Origin: Pseudomonadota bacterium
GTDB lineage: Bacteria; Pseudomonadota; Gammaproteobacteria; Woeseiales; Woeseiaceae
Assembly: GCA_027295475.1 (NCBI GenBank)
Contig: JAPUKV010000052.1
Span: 1-17,203 of the forward strand
Length of the DNA stretch: 17,203 nucleotides
Direction: 5' to 3'
In this document: piece after piece, positions 6,824 to 13,866 of the stretch
Layout of the letters: each line of letters starts with the position of its first letter
Numbering within the stretch: the stretch's first letter is position 1
Translations under genes and position numbers: made by a program
The notes under the pieces: model-generated
What the model saw: the letters and a program-made list of their open reading frames with translations, nothing else
The model's database searches: none
Told to the model about the DNA's origin: nothing

Positions 6824-7151
6824 TCGGCAGCCCGCCCGGTGCATTCAAATAATAGATGCGTTCCCCGTGTTCATCCATTGGTCCGGTCGGCTCGAGTCCG
6901 TTGTTGCGTGCGTTTTCCGCCCACGCATCGGCATCGTCAACTACTATCTGCAGCATGATTCCCGCCGGCATTCCCGGCGCTTCAGGCCAGACTTCTATCC
7001 AGCTCTTACCAGCCGGGAAGACCGCACCGCTGAACGGCGCACCGTCTTCCGTAAATTGCTTCCCGGGAAGCCCAAGGCCGCCACCGAGAAAGTTCGCTAC
7101 CTCTTCAGCTTCAGCCGAAACAGAACAGAAACGAATTCCCAACACCTGCAT
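6798..7151 (-). CDS. VOC superfamily protein
   Basis: A 117-residue vicinal oxygen chelate protein. The N-terminal LGIRFCSVSAEAEEVANFLGGGLGLPG forms the first strand-helix unit. FSGAVFPAGKSWIEVWPEAPGMPAGIMLQIVVDDADAWAENARNNGLEPTGP gives the central strands and second helix, and GERIYYLNAPGGLPISFQSKL gives the final strands. VWPE and MDEHGERIYYLN place acidic and polar residues where metal ligands usually occur, but the ligands cannot be assigned safely. GGAGAG lies upstream of ATG 7151, 20 bases from the TerB-like gene's stop, so the two are probably an operon. Substrate unknown. Confidence 0.85.
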   Translation of the reverse strand: MQVLGIRFCSVSAEAEEVANFLGGGLGLPGKQFTEDGAPFSGAVFPAGKSWIEVWPEAPGMPAGIMLQIVVDDADAWAENARNNGLEPTGPMDEHGERIYYLNAPGGLPISFQSKLS

Positions 7152-7171
7152 GTCGAACTCTCCGTTTTCGG

Positions 7172-7636
7172 TCAGCTTTCCTGTCCGGCAAAATACCGTT
7201 CAAAAGCCCTGTGCCTGGCATCGGGGGCAATGTCAATGATCTCGCCGGTGACGTTCAGCATTTCCATCTCGTCGACACTCGTGCGGCCGTCCGCGGCGGC
7301 GACTTTCAAGAGCATGACCGCAATATCCTCTTTCTCCTCAGGGCTCAGCACGTGGGCGAGCTCTCGCAGCAGACTATTCAGGTCCGGGTTCTCGGCGAGA
7401 TCGGCCATGGCCCGGGTCAGTAACGCCAGGGACTCGGCGCTGTGCAGATGAAAATGCTCCTCGACGAGCTGGAGCATTTTATCTGCTTCCTGTTCGGAGA
7501 TGTTGCCATCGCCTTTTGCCACGCATACGAGAAGTGCAGCGACGAGGAACTGCGAATCGTATGTTTCAGGGCCACTGCTGGTTTCAATGACGAGTGTTGA
7601 GCCCTCGAACCGGGGTTTTACGAGTTCTTCAATCAA
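7172..7636 (-). CDS. TerB-like protein
   Basis: A 154-residue, mainly helical acidic protein with two TerB-type halves: VAALLVCVAKGDGNISEQEADKML (about 32-55) and MLLKVAAADGRTSVDEMEML in the second half. The alternating D-G and E-x-x-x-M/L features fit the TerB/DjlA helical domain (metal-associated acidic clusters). TTG 7636 is chosen because GGGAG lies 7 bases upstream and no ATG is available near it. TerB was named from tellurite resistance operons, but solitary TerB-like proteins are widespread and their role is unclear. No terZ, terD or terC homologue is present nearby, so a tellurite function should not be assumed. Confidence 0.8.
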   Translation of the reverse strand: MIEELVKPRFEGSTLVIETSSGPETYDSQFLVAALLVCVAKGDGNISEQEADKMLQLVEEHFHLHSAESLALLTRAMADLAENPDLNSLLRELAHVLSPEEKEDIAVMLLKVAAADGRTSVDEMEMLNVTGEIIDIAPDARHRAFERYFAGQES

Positions 7637-7688
7637 TTTATTGCTCCCTTACTCCTAATCTGGGCGAACTATTGGTCGTTTACTATAA

Positions 7689-8111
7689 CTACTTGACCAA
7701 ATACTTGCGCTTCATCTGCTTGACCGAACCGTCGATCAGCGCTTTGAGTTTCTGCAGGTCGATATCGTCCAGGGCATCGATATAGAGACACGACTTCCCG
7801 GTCTTAAATTTTCCTAGCTGGCTCATCAGTTTATCGAAGTTTGAGAATCCTGGCATGATATACAGGGTCAGATTCTGTTTTCGGGGCGAGAATCCGACCA
7901 ACGGTGAACTGCCTTCGTGCCCAGTCGCATACTTGTAATCGTAAGATCCGAACCCGACGATGCTCGTGCCCCACATCCTGGCCCTGTTGCCGGTTGCTTC
8001 CCTCATCATTCTTGCGATGGTCCGGCATTCCGCGCGCTTTTTCCTATCCTCTATCGTATTGAGAAAATCAGATACACTTCGCTTGTTCGGTATGGTTTTC
8101 AGCTTTGCCAT
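7689..8111 (-). CDS. DUF1801 domain protein
   Basis: A 140-residue protein with the DUF1801 (YdhG-like) pattern. VSDFLNTIEDRKKRAECRTIARMM leads, followed by the conserved MWGTSIVGFGSYDYKY core, GSSPLVGFSPRKQNLTLYIMPGF and a GKFKTGKSCLYIDALDDIDLQKL segment. Family members are small, soluble and of unknown biochemical function, with a fold related to the iron chaperone frataxin group. ATG 8111 has GAGG/AGAG purines upstream. It lies 15 bases after upp and 52 bases before the TerB-like gene, probably in one transcript with upp. Confidence 0.88.
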   Translation of the reverse strand: MAKLKTIPNKRSVSDFLNTIEDRKKRAECRTIARMMREATGNRARMWGTSIVGFGSYDYKYATGHEGSSPLVGFSPRKQNLTLYIMPGFSNFDKLMSQLGKFKTGKSCLYIDALDDIDLQKLKALIDGSVKQMKRKYLVK

Positions 8112-8126
8112 CTCTGCCTCGGCTCT

Positions 8127-8747
8127 CTAACGCGTGCCGAAAAGCCGGTCGCCGGCATCGCCAAGCCCCGGCACGATATATTTCCGATCGTCGAGATAAT
8201 CATCAACGCTGGCCGTATATATTTTCACCTCCGGGTGTTCTGCCTCGACCAACGCAATGCCTTCGGGACAGGTGACAATACAGATTACGACAACAGTTGC
8301 AGCCCCCTGCTCTTTGAGAAAATCGATAGTCGCAGCGGTGGAGCCGCCGGTCGCGAGCATCGGGTCAATCACGATGCAGGTACCGCCGTCGGTTTCTTTT
8401 GGTAACTTGTGATAATAGGACACCGGTTTTTTTGTGCCCGCTTCGCGGTACATGCCGACAAAACCGACCCTGGCGGTAGGTACCAGCCCAAGAATGCCCT
8501 CGAGCATGCCCACTCCGGCCCTCAGTATCGGAACGACCACCAGCTCGTTGGCAATCTTGTGACCTGCCGCCTCTGCGAGCGGTGTTTGAACGGTGACCTG
8601 CTTCACCTCGATTTCCTTTAGTGCCTCGTAACACAGGAACATCGTGATTTCGGTCGCCAATTCGCGAAACTTTTTGTAGCCGGTATCCTTGTCCCGAATC
8701 AGGGCCAGTTTATGTTGAACGCATGGGTGTTTGACTTCCTCGTGCAT
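8127..8747 (-). CDS. upp: Uracil phosphoribosyltransferase
   Basis: A 206-residue enzyme that converts uracil and PRPP to UMP in pyrimidine salvage. The PRPP-binding loop DPMLATGGS is at about 128-136, VVPILRAGVGM at about 71-81 and VGMYREAGTKKPV at about 97-109. The C-terminal uracil-binding PGLGDAGDRLFGT is at about 193-205. Length and motifs match E. coli Upp (208 residues). GGGAG precedes ATG 8747. In many genomes upp sits next to the uracil permease uraA; here it does not, being flanked by HXXEE and DUF1801 genes. No attenuator or PyrR-type site was recognised in the 61 bases upstream. Confidence 0.97.
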   Translation of the reverse strand: MHEEVKHPCVQHKLALIRDKDTGYKKFRELATEITMFLCYEALKEIEVKQVTVQTPLAEAAGHKIANELVVVPILRAGVGMLEGILGLVPTARVGFVGMYREAGTKKPVSYYHKLPKETDGGTCIVIDPMLATGGSTAATIDFLKEQGAATVVVICIVTCPEGIALVEAEHPEVKIYTASVDDYLDDRKYIVPGLGDAGDRLFGTR

Positions 8748-8808
8748 TTATCTTTGCTCCCTTTCTTATCGGCCACGAATATATAGCCAGCATACCAAGC
8801 CTGCCTAG

Positions 8809-9216
8809 TCAGTAAACCAGCGGTCGGCCAACCGTACGAACTTCCCGATACAGCAGTGCCAAACTGAATACAAGCAGAAACGGCGCCGTATAAACACCTG
8901 GAAAATAGGCGCCGGCGTCGACTGCGAAAAAAATATGGCCGATCCCGTTACCGAGTTCGACGAGCGTCCAAGCCCAAATCCATGCTTTCGCGCTGCCGAC
9001 TGCAGGCCGCACGCGAAAGAAATAAGTCCAGAAAGCCAGTGTAACAACCAGCGCGTTGCCGATCGCAAAACCGAGCGCGAGATTTTCGCTAATGAGCCCA
9101 CTCAGGTAGCGCGCCGGCGCAAAGACGTCAAATAGACGAAAATAGAATTCTTCGATCGAGTGAGCTGCCTGGGATATCGCGAGACCCAGGAAAAGTCCAC
9201 TTGTTCCGATTTGCAT
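8809..9216 (-). CDS. HXXEE domain membrane protein
   Basis: A 135-residue protein with about four hydrophobic segments and the name-giving motif HSIEE (H19, E22, E23) within the first span. A second conserved His follows in the third span (GNGIGHIFFAVD, H94), then AGAYFPGVYTAP, typical of the family. The conserved His and Glu in the membrane suggest metal binding or catalysis, but the family function is unknown. ATG 9216 starts MQIGTSGLFLGL, placing the motif at the expected distance. The gene is preceded by the remnant of a VOC gene and followed, 61 bases on, by upp. Confidence 0.82.
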   Translation of the reverse strand: MQIGTSGLFLGLAISQAAHSIEEFYFRLFDVFAPARYLSGLISENLALGFAIGNALVVTLAFWTYFFRVRPAVGSAKAWIWAWTLVELGNGIGHIFFAVDAGAYFPGVYTAPFLLVFSLALLYREVRTVGRPLVY

Positions 9217-9231
9217 GTCGAGGGATTATCG

Positions 9232-9372
9232 CTATTTATCCGACCAGATCGCGTATTCATTTCCGTTGGGATCTGTGAAATGAAAGCGCCTGCCGCCCGG
9301 ATACGGGTTAACGTCGCGGCTGATTGCACCACCGAGTTCGGCAACTCGGGCGCTATTGTTGAATTCATACCA
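9232..9372 (-). pseudogene. VOC family gene remnant, C-terminal about 46 codons only
   Basis: In the frame ending at the TAG 9234-9232 the sequence reads ARVAELGGAISR, then PYPGGRRFHFTDPNGNEYAIWSDK. The FxFTDPNGNEYAIW ending is a standard C-terminal strand pair of glyoxalase/VOC proteins. The frame closes upstream at a TGA (9384-9382), and no start codon or N-terminal half exists; a different gene's coding region occupies that space. It overlaps the end of the 133-residue gene by a few bases. It is most simply the leftover of a VOC gene after a deletion or replacement. Confidence 0.65.
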
Positions 9373-9766
9373 TTTGGCCTTTCAATCGCAGAATCGGCCG
9401 CTCAGCATTAAATTCGACCTGACCGAATCCACCGGTTATTTCATAGTGGCCTTCGCCGACCCGTCTCAGGCCGTCGATCGCACCATGCATCAGCGCCTCC
9501 ACCGCTTCAGAGACAGGCTGGCTGCCGCCCGTGTCGGCACCGGACTTGATAGCGGAACAAAATGGAAATTCCAGATGCGCCGGCCGGAAACATGCTTTCT
9601 CCGCCGGCCTTGGCTTTTCATAAAAAGCATGGTCAGGACAAAGAAAAAGATCCAGATCGATGAGCAGCGACCCGGACTCCGTACCCCAGGACAACACGAA
9701 TGACTTTGTCAGATCGACCGCGCTGAATTCCCTCATTTCTCTCCAGTCGGTTACATCGTCTGTCAT
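9365..9766 (-). CDS. Hypothetical protein, 133 residues
   Basis: I do not recognise this protein. It is soluble-looking, with a beta-rich first half (AVDLTKSFVLSWGTESGSLLIDLDLFLC) and a central FYEKPRPAEKACFRPAHLEFPFC stretch holding three of its cysteines. A short helix (VSEAVEALMHGAIDGL) and a final strand region (GHYEITGGFGQVEFNAERPILRLKG) follow. There is no signal peptide or membrane span. ATG 9766 is supported by GGGAG six bases upstream; an in-frame start at 9793 lacks such a site. The stop falls at the boundary with the VOC remnant, suggesting that this locus has been rearranged. Function unknown. Confidence 0.75.
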   Translation of the reverse strand: MTDDVTDWREMREFSAVDLTKSFVLSWGTESGSLLIDLDLFLCPDHAFYEKPRPAEKACFRPAHLEFPFCSAIKSGADTGGSQPVSEAVEALMHGAIDGLRRVGEGHYEITGGFGQVEFNAERPILRLKGQMV

Positions 9767-9829
9767 CTTGATCTCCCGCGTTGCCTGGTCCAATGCTGAA
9801 GTACGTTTGGCGCCTGTGACTCGCGAACG

Positions 9830-10294
9830 TCAGGTAACGGGCTCGGTGATTATTTCTGTCTTGACCGAATTTGCAATAAAGCACCGATCGTGCGACTGCT
9901 GGTGTATCTCGTCGATTTGCTCCGTTGTCGGCCACAAGTCGCCTGAGAACACAACCTTGGGGCGCAACACGACTTTCATCATAGCCATTCTCCCCTGGTC
10001 GTTTTTCGCCATGTGGCCGATTGCACAATCGGTATATTTATCAACTGTATAGCCCCTGTTTCTGGCGATCGCAAGAAAGAAAAGCATGTGGCAACTGGAT
10101 AGTGAGGCGACAAAAGCCTCTTCCGGATCAACGTTTTCGGCAACTGACTTCGGCAGCGGCACGATCTGCGGCGACGCTGATGCCGGAACGAGGAGGCCAC
10201 CGTCGAATTCCCAAGTATGGCGCCGGCTGTAGTTATCGTCGAGAAAGTCCTGGCCGTCACGTTGCCATTTAACCGTTGCTGTGTAATCCGACAA
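9830..10294 (-). CDS. OsmC family peroxiredoxin-like protein
   Basis: A protein of 154 residues (from TTG 10294) with the OsmC/Ohr pattern. Two Cys are placed as in the peroxidatic pair: C68 in the segment ending SLSSCHM, and C138 in HDRCFIANSV. NVDPEEAFVASLSSCHMLFF is the family signature. OsmC proteins reduce organic hydroperoxides with dithiol donors in the cytoplasm. The TTG is preferred because family proteins begin near SDYTATVKWQRDG; an ATG at 10363 would add 23 low-complexity residues and overlap the 43-codon ORF. The start is preceded by only a weak GCGAG site. Start moderately certain, family call strong. Confidence 0.88.
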   Translation of the reverse strand: MSDYTATVKWQRDGQDFLDDNYSRRHTWEFDGGLLVPASASPQIVPLPKSVAENVDPEEAFVASLSSCHMLFFLAIARNRGYTVDKYTDCAIGHMAKNDQGRMAMMKVVLRPKVVFSGDLWPTTEQIDEIHQQSHDRCFIANSVKTEIITEPVT

Positions 10295-10307
10295 TTGTCT
10301 GTTCTCG

Positions 10308-10439
10308 CTACCTGGCCGTGGGTCGCGATCCTCCATGCCTTGTCCCGGTGTAAAGCTGAGCATCGAGGTCGGCTGACAGGTTTAGATAAACGACGACCGA
10401 GCTGGCATGAATATCCGATCGTAACTTTTCGTCACTCAT
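10308..10439 (-). CDS. Small ORF, 43 codons, unknown
   Basis: ATG 10439 follows the tRNA-binding gene's stop by 9 bases, and its GGGGA ribosome-binding site overlaps that stop, a layout typical of translated operon genes. The peptide begins MSDEKLRSDIH and continues through VVVYLNLSADLDAQLY to a TAG at 10310-10308, 13 bases before the OsmC start. No family is recognised. It could be a true small protein, a leader peptide coupling translation to OsmC, or the 5' end of a gene otherwise lost. The well-placed start is the only positive evidence. Confidence 0.4.
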   Translation of the reverse strand: MSDEKLRSDIHASSVVVYLNLSADLDAQLYTGTRHGGSRPTAR

Positions 10440-10448
10440 GCTGATCCC

Positions 10449-10787
10449 CTAAGCAAGTCTTGATCCATTATTGGCCGGCTTGTCTGGCACCGCAAGCACG
10501 ACACTTGCATCTTCCTGCACGAAGCCGGTTACGAGACACTCGGAAATGAAAGGCCCTATCTGTTTGGGTGGAAAATTCACGACCGCGGCAATCTGTTTAC
10601 CAACAAGATCCTCGCACTTGTACAAATCCGTCACCTGAGCAGAGGACTTCTTGATGCCAATCTTGTCGCCGAAATCGATCGTCAGTTTATAGGCAGGCTT
10701 TCTCGCCTCAGGAAATTCCTCGGTCGATACAATCGTGCCGACCCGCAGTTCGACTTTTTCAAAGTCCTGCCAGCTAATCTCCAACAT
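10449..10787 (-). CDS. tRNA-binding domain protein (CsaA/YgjH-like)
   Basis: A 112-residue single OB-fold EMAP/tRNA-binding domain protein. WQDFEKVELRVGTI opens the domain, followed by FPEARKPAYKLTIDFGD, IGIKKSSAQVT, EDLVGKQIAAVVNFPPKQIGPFISECLVTGF and the closing PDKPANNGSRL. This matches CsaA and E. coli YgjH along its whole length (about 110 residues). AGGAGG five bases upstream fixes the start at ATG 10787, although the frame remains open for over 200 codons further upstream with no matching content. CsaA has been described as a chaperone-like, secretion-related protein in Bacillus; YgjH binds tRNA. The role here is unknown. Confidence 0.93.
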   Translation of the reverse strand: MLEISWQDFEKVELRVGTIVSTEEFPEARKPAYKLTIDFGDKIGIKKSSAQVTDLYKCEDLVGKQIAAVVNFPPKQIGPFISECLVTGFVQEDASVVLAVPDKPANNGSRLA

Positions 10788-10858
10788 CAAAGCCTCCTGC
10801 CACCTCACAAAAATCTGCCTCATTCGCGTCGCCCTGGACAGTGAGTCACCGCGCCCCA

Positions 10859-11482
10859 TCAGTGCGTTTTGATTTCTTTCAGACCGAGCAGGATAGCTGC
10901 ACCGACGAGCAATGCACCAGAAATCTGGTGCATATGATGTCCGACGTGGTGCCGGAAGCGCGCTTCGATCCAGCCGGCAAATCCACCATAAATCGTTAGA
11001 AAACAAGCGTCTATGATAAGGTACGTCACTCCCAGGATGACGAACTGCTGGCCAGTCCGCGCGGCTGGATTTACGAACTGTGGAAATAATGCTGCAAAAA
11101 AAATAACGGCCTTCGGATTGGCAGCCGACGTCATGAAGCCCTGCCAATACAGCGACCGCAGCGTACGAACGCGACTGCGTACTGCCACCGATGGGTCGAA
11201 GCGCTTCCTGAATTTCATTACACCCATGAATATCAAATAGGAAACACCCACCCACTTGATGACAACAAAAAATTCCTGTGATGAATGAATAAGACTGACC
11301 AGGCCGAGTGACGCGACTGTCATTTGCACAATGTTTGCCGACAGGTCGCCAGCTGCCGTAGCCAGAGACCGGTTGAAGCCATTGCCCAGGCTGTTCGACA
11401 GCATCAGCAGGTGACTGGGACCCGGCGTGCTCATCAGAATCAACACAGTTGTCACGTACGCCAACCAGAATTCTGTGGTCAT
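10859..11482 (-). CDS. LysE/RhtB family translocator
   Basis: A 207-residue inner-membrane protein with about six hydrophobic segments and the family motif STPGPSHLLMLSNSLGNG (about 18-35), followed by an AGDLSANIV segment. WVGVSYLIFMGVMKFR and FMTSAANPKAVIFFAALFPQFV complete the LysE/RhtB pattern. Members export amino acids or related metabolites by proton exchange; the substrate cannot be inferred. ATG 11482 overlaps the VOC stop as ATGA, so the two genes are translationally coupled. Confidence 0.93.
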   Translation of the reverse strand: MTTEFWLAYVTTVLILMSTPGPSHLLMLSNSLGNGFNRSLATAAGDLSANIVQMTVASLGLVSLIHSSQEFFVVIKWVGVSYLIFMGVMKFRKRFDPSVAVRSRVRTLRSLYWQGFMTSAANPKAVIFFAALFPQFVNPAARTGQQFVILGVTYLIIDACFLTIYGGFAGWIEARFRHHVGHHMHQISGALLVGAAILLGLKEIKTH

Positions 11483-11841
11483 ACGTCACCCTCGAAAATA
11501 ATGACTCGGTTTCCGGCCGGATCCGTTAAGTAAACGTAAGTACTGGACCAGGGTTTCTCTTCCGGCTTGCCGTGCTCATAAATCCCGGCCAGTTTTATTA
11601 AAAAGTCGTCCAGATTGTCTGTTCTGAATTGCAGGCAAGTCCTGGTCAAATCTGTCTTATCGAGCACGGATGCAATCTCCAGGAAGCCGTCCGCATCAAC
11701 GTCGGTCAATCCGAGTATCGCTCCGGTGTCACCTTCTTCATTCCATTCGCGAATAATTTGCAGGTCAAGTACTTTGGAGTAGAAATGTAATGTCTCATCA
11801 AACCGGTCGGTTTCAATACGCGTCTTGATCGCCGTGAGCAC
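11479..11841 (-). CDS. VOC superfamily protein
   Basis: A 120-residue VOC protein starting at GTG 11841, the only plausible start in the frame because a TAA closes it a few codons upstream. RFDETLHFYSKVLDLQIIREWNEEGDTGAILGLT is a typical first module. LQFRTDNLDDFLIKLAGIYEHGKPEEKPWSSTYVYLTDPAGNRVIIFEG forms the second, with the standard YLTDPAGN turn and a C-terminal Glu (IFEG) where a metal ligand often lies. It shows the bleomycin-resistance/glyoxalase architecture. The gene overlaps the following LysE gene by four bases (ATGA), which links the two in translation and suggests a shared job, perhaps modifying and exporting a small molecule; this is inference only. Confidence 0.87.
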   Translation of the reverse strand: MLTAIKTRIETDRFDETLHFYSKVLDLQIIREWNEEGDTGAILGLTDVDADGFLEIASVLDKTDLTRTCLQFRTDNLDDFLIKLAGIYEHGKPEEKPWSSTYVYLTDPAGNRVIIFEGDV

Positions 11842-11856
11842 GTTGAATGATCCGTC

Positions 11857-12348
11857 TTATGCGAATGCCGTGTGAACCCAGAAACCGATATAGTAAGAGA
11901 TGACAATAACGGCGATGGCGATGCCCAGGTGCTCAAGTACGACCGGCAAGACTGCGTTTTGCTGTCCTCTGGCGAGAAAAAAACTCAGTAGAGCGATAAT
12001 TACCAGACCCCAGCACATAGAAACGATGACAGCAGTCTGTAACGGCAGCCACATGACTGGGACAGCGAAGGTAATAGCAACCACGAACTTTGTAAAAAAC
12101 GTTGCGAAGGTTGCTGCCCAGATGTGCTCGCTCGTCGATTCCGGATCCGCCTCCTGAGCTATATGCATACCGAGCGCGTCCGACATTGCGTCTGCTACCG
12201 CGATAACCAAAATACCACCGAGTACGGCAACGACGGATTCGGTTCCCGCATACAGCCCGGCAATCAACCCAACCGTTGTGATTACACCGGATGTGGCCCC
12301 GAAATACACGCCGGATCGTGCCCCCTTATTCTTGAGAATACGTTTCAA
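11857..12348 (-). CDS. VIT/CCC1-like membrane protein
   Basis: A 163-residue protein with about five hydrophobic segments. GVYFGATSGVITTVGLIAGLYAGT and VLGGILVIAVADAMSDALGMHIAQEADPE match the start of the VIT1/CCC1 iron-manganese transporter family, whose first span carries metal-binding polar residues and is followed by the SDALGMH-type motif. It is shorter than plant and yeast members, and the two-part cytoplasmic metal-binding domain is reduced. TTG 12348 is chosen because it overlaps the DUF2784 stop as TTGA and has AGAGGA nine bases upstream; GTG 12396 would add 16 residues inside the preceding gene. Iron or manganese transport is plausible, not shown. Confidence 0.78.
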   Translation of the reverse strand: MKRILKNKGARSGVYFGATSGVITTVGLIAGLYAGTESVVAVLGGILVIAVADAMSDALGMHIAQEADPESTSEHIWAATFATFFTKFVVAITFAVPVMWLPLQTAVIVSMCWGLVIIALLSFFLARGQQNAVLPVVLEHLGIAIAVIVISYYIGFWVHTAFA

Positions 12349-12731
12349 TCGGAGAATTCCTCTGTTCGGCCCCTTTGCCAACGATAAAGAAGCCACGCAT
12401 AGATAACAACGTTGACGACGACCACGCAGCCCGCAATCCAGAACTGAATGCTGCGCGTCAGTCCAGCCGGATAAATGACCGGCAGAAGGTAGTGTTCGAC
12501 AAAGCTGTCTGAGTATCCGGACTCGCCGGCGCTCTGTCGAAAGCTGTTTTCCCAGATCGTCAGGGGGCAGATACGGCCAGTAATTTCAATAAATGCGCCC
12601 CAGACAGCCGCCGGCACATGAACATATGCCACCCAGCGATATCGCAGGATCAGCAATCCTCCTAACACAACGAATGCAATGAATCCCAGATGCAGAGCCA
12701 GAACAAGATCGGCTGCTATGCGATAAAACAT
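12345..12731 (-). CDS. DUF2784 family membrane protein
   Basis: A 128-residue inner-membrane protein with three to four spans. The family signature is visible as ADLVLALHLGFIAFVVLGGLL, WVAYVHVPAAVWGAFIEITGRICPLTIWENSFR with conserved His, Glu and Cys, and YSDSFVEHYLLPVIYPAGLTR near the C-terminus. The family has no known function. ATG 12731 has only a weak purine stretch upstream. Its stop overlaps the start of the VIT-like gene by four bases, so the two are coupled. Confidence 0.9.
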   Translation of the reverse strand: MFYRIAADLVLALHLGFIAFVVLGGLLILRYRWVAYVHVPAAVWGAFIEITGRICPLTIWENSFRQSAGESGYSDSFVEHYLLPVIYPAGLTRSIQFWIAGCVVVVNVVIYAWLLYRWQRGRTEEFSD

Positions 12732-12817
12732 GTCTTTGTCGGCAAACTACGTGGTCAGGAGATTAGACAACAGGAGCCGTAAGCCAGACCCGCCTGCCGG
12801 AAATTGGCTGCTGATTG

Positions 12818-13330
12818 TCATTGCGCATCCGACACGAAAAACTTCAGTTCTTTATCATCATCACCCCGTCGGATCATGCGCTCGAATGTCAGACCAATCT
12901 TTTCGAGCAACCTGATTGAGCTGCGATTATCCGGCGCAACAATCGCAACGATTCGCTGCAAGTTGAGCGTCTTGCGCGCATGTCTCATAACGGCTTCGGC
13001 CGACTCAGCCGCGTAGCCCTTTGACCAGTGCTGCTCAAGCATCGCAAAGCCAATATCCGCGTCATCGAGGTCTTCTCGCCTTACCAGGCCGCACATGCCA
13101 ATCGGCTCGCCAGACTTCTTCAGCTCCACCATATTCAGGCCGTAGCCGAAACGGTCATAGCTATCGATAGGACCACTCAGGAGATACTGTTTCGCATCTT
13201 CGCCGGTGCGTACGCCTTTGTCGCCAATGTGCCTGATGAACGACGGTTCGTTCAGTAATTGAATAATAAATCCGGCATCGTCGATGCAGAAGTGCCGAAG
13301 AATCAGCCGTTTGGTCTCAAGCACCTGCAC
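12818..13330 (-). CDS. GNAT family N-acetyltransferase (RimJ/RimL-like)
   Basis: A 170-residue protein of the Acetyltransf_3 type. It opens with QVLETKRLILRHFCIDDAGFI, the standard LxTxRLxLRxxxxxD start of this group. The acetyl-CoA region reads IGFAMLEQHWSKGYAAESAEAVMRHA, with the W-x-K-G-Y-A/E pattern replacing the classical Q/RxxGxG loop. IVAIVAPDNRSSIRLLEKIGLTFE is the conserved N-x-x-S-x-x-L-E-K-x-G-F/L motif. GTG 13330 is used because the family begins there and an AGGGA lies nine bases upstream. The group modifies ribosomal protein N-termini, antibiotics or other amines; the substrate is unknown. Confidence 0.92.
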   Translation of the reverse strand: MQVLETKRLILRHFCIDDAGFIIQLLNEPSFIRHIGDKGVRTGEDAKQYLLSGPIDSYDRFGYGLNMVELKKSGEPIGMCGLVRREDLDDADIGFAMLEQHWSKGYAAESAEAVMRHARKTLNLQRIVAIVAPDNRSSIRLLEKIGLTFERMIRRGDDDKELKFFVSDAQ

Positions 13331-13347
13331 GTAACGGCTTCCCTGTG

Positions 13348-13716
13348 CTAATGAGATTTTCGGCGCGCATAATTAAGCCACGCCTCGGTAACAAACATAA
13401 CGACTACCACTGCGGCTGCATTGATCAGGCCGACCAGAATCGCCGACATGAACAAACTGCCGCTCTCCGGACCGACCCCGGATTCGACTGCACCGATGTG
13501 TTGATAAAGGGTGTGGATGATCTCTGCCCCGATACTGCCGCCAAGCGCAGCTGCAACGATCGCGATAACTCTGTCGCGCATGCGTGCGCGACGAAATACA
13601 TAAACTACGGCTCCGATTACGCCGACGGATACGAACATCACTCCCGATTTTTGAATCGCTGCGATAATTGCAAGCGTGGCAAGGCTCGACATCGCGATGA
13701 CCATTCTCTTTTCCAT
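13348..13716 (-). CDS. Small membrane protein of unknown function
   Basis: From ATG 13716 this is a 122-residue protein with about four hydrophobic segments: MSSLATLAIIAAI, GVMFVSVGVIGAVVYVF, VIAIVAAALGGSIGA and a last span around AILVGLINAAAVVVVMFV. A RRARMRDR basic loop separates spans 2 and 3. No family is recognised. An in-frame ATG at 13851 would add a hydrophilic 45-residue extension that lacks a ribosome-binding site and looks non-coding, so the shorter start is preferred, with only weak AAGAAA purines upstream. The 150 bases before it hold a CCTGC/GCAGG hairpin but no clear promoter. It lies 17 bases before the GNAT gene. Confidence 0.65.
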   Translation of the reverse strand: MEKRMVIAMSSLATLAIIAAIQKSGVMFVSVGVIGAVVYVFRRARMRDRVIAIVAAALGGSIGAEIIHTLYQHIGAVESGVGPESGSLFMSAILVGLINAAAVVVVMFVTEAWLNYARRKSH

Positions 13717-13866
13717 TTTCTTATCAGGTCTGGTTTCGCTTGTTATCAACAACCGCCCGCGCTCTCGAGAAACCGGTATTTCCTGTCCCTGACCGCGTCG
13801 AGTCACATCCGAATAAGAATCATAACAAAGGGCCATCAGACCTGCCGTCATGCAGGGGCGAGATGA

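Noticed and set aside
10449..11489. 346-codon open frame on the minus strand extending the tRNA-binding protein
   Set aside because: Only the last 112 codons show a domain and AGGAGG fixes the start at 10787; the upstream part overlaps the LysE gene in another frame.
13573..13592. Perfect inverted repeat with 8-bp arms and a TGCG loop
   Set aside because: It lies inside the small membrane protein gene and encodes its Arg-rich loop; alternating CG-rich Arg codons give such palindromes by chance.
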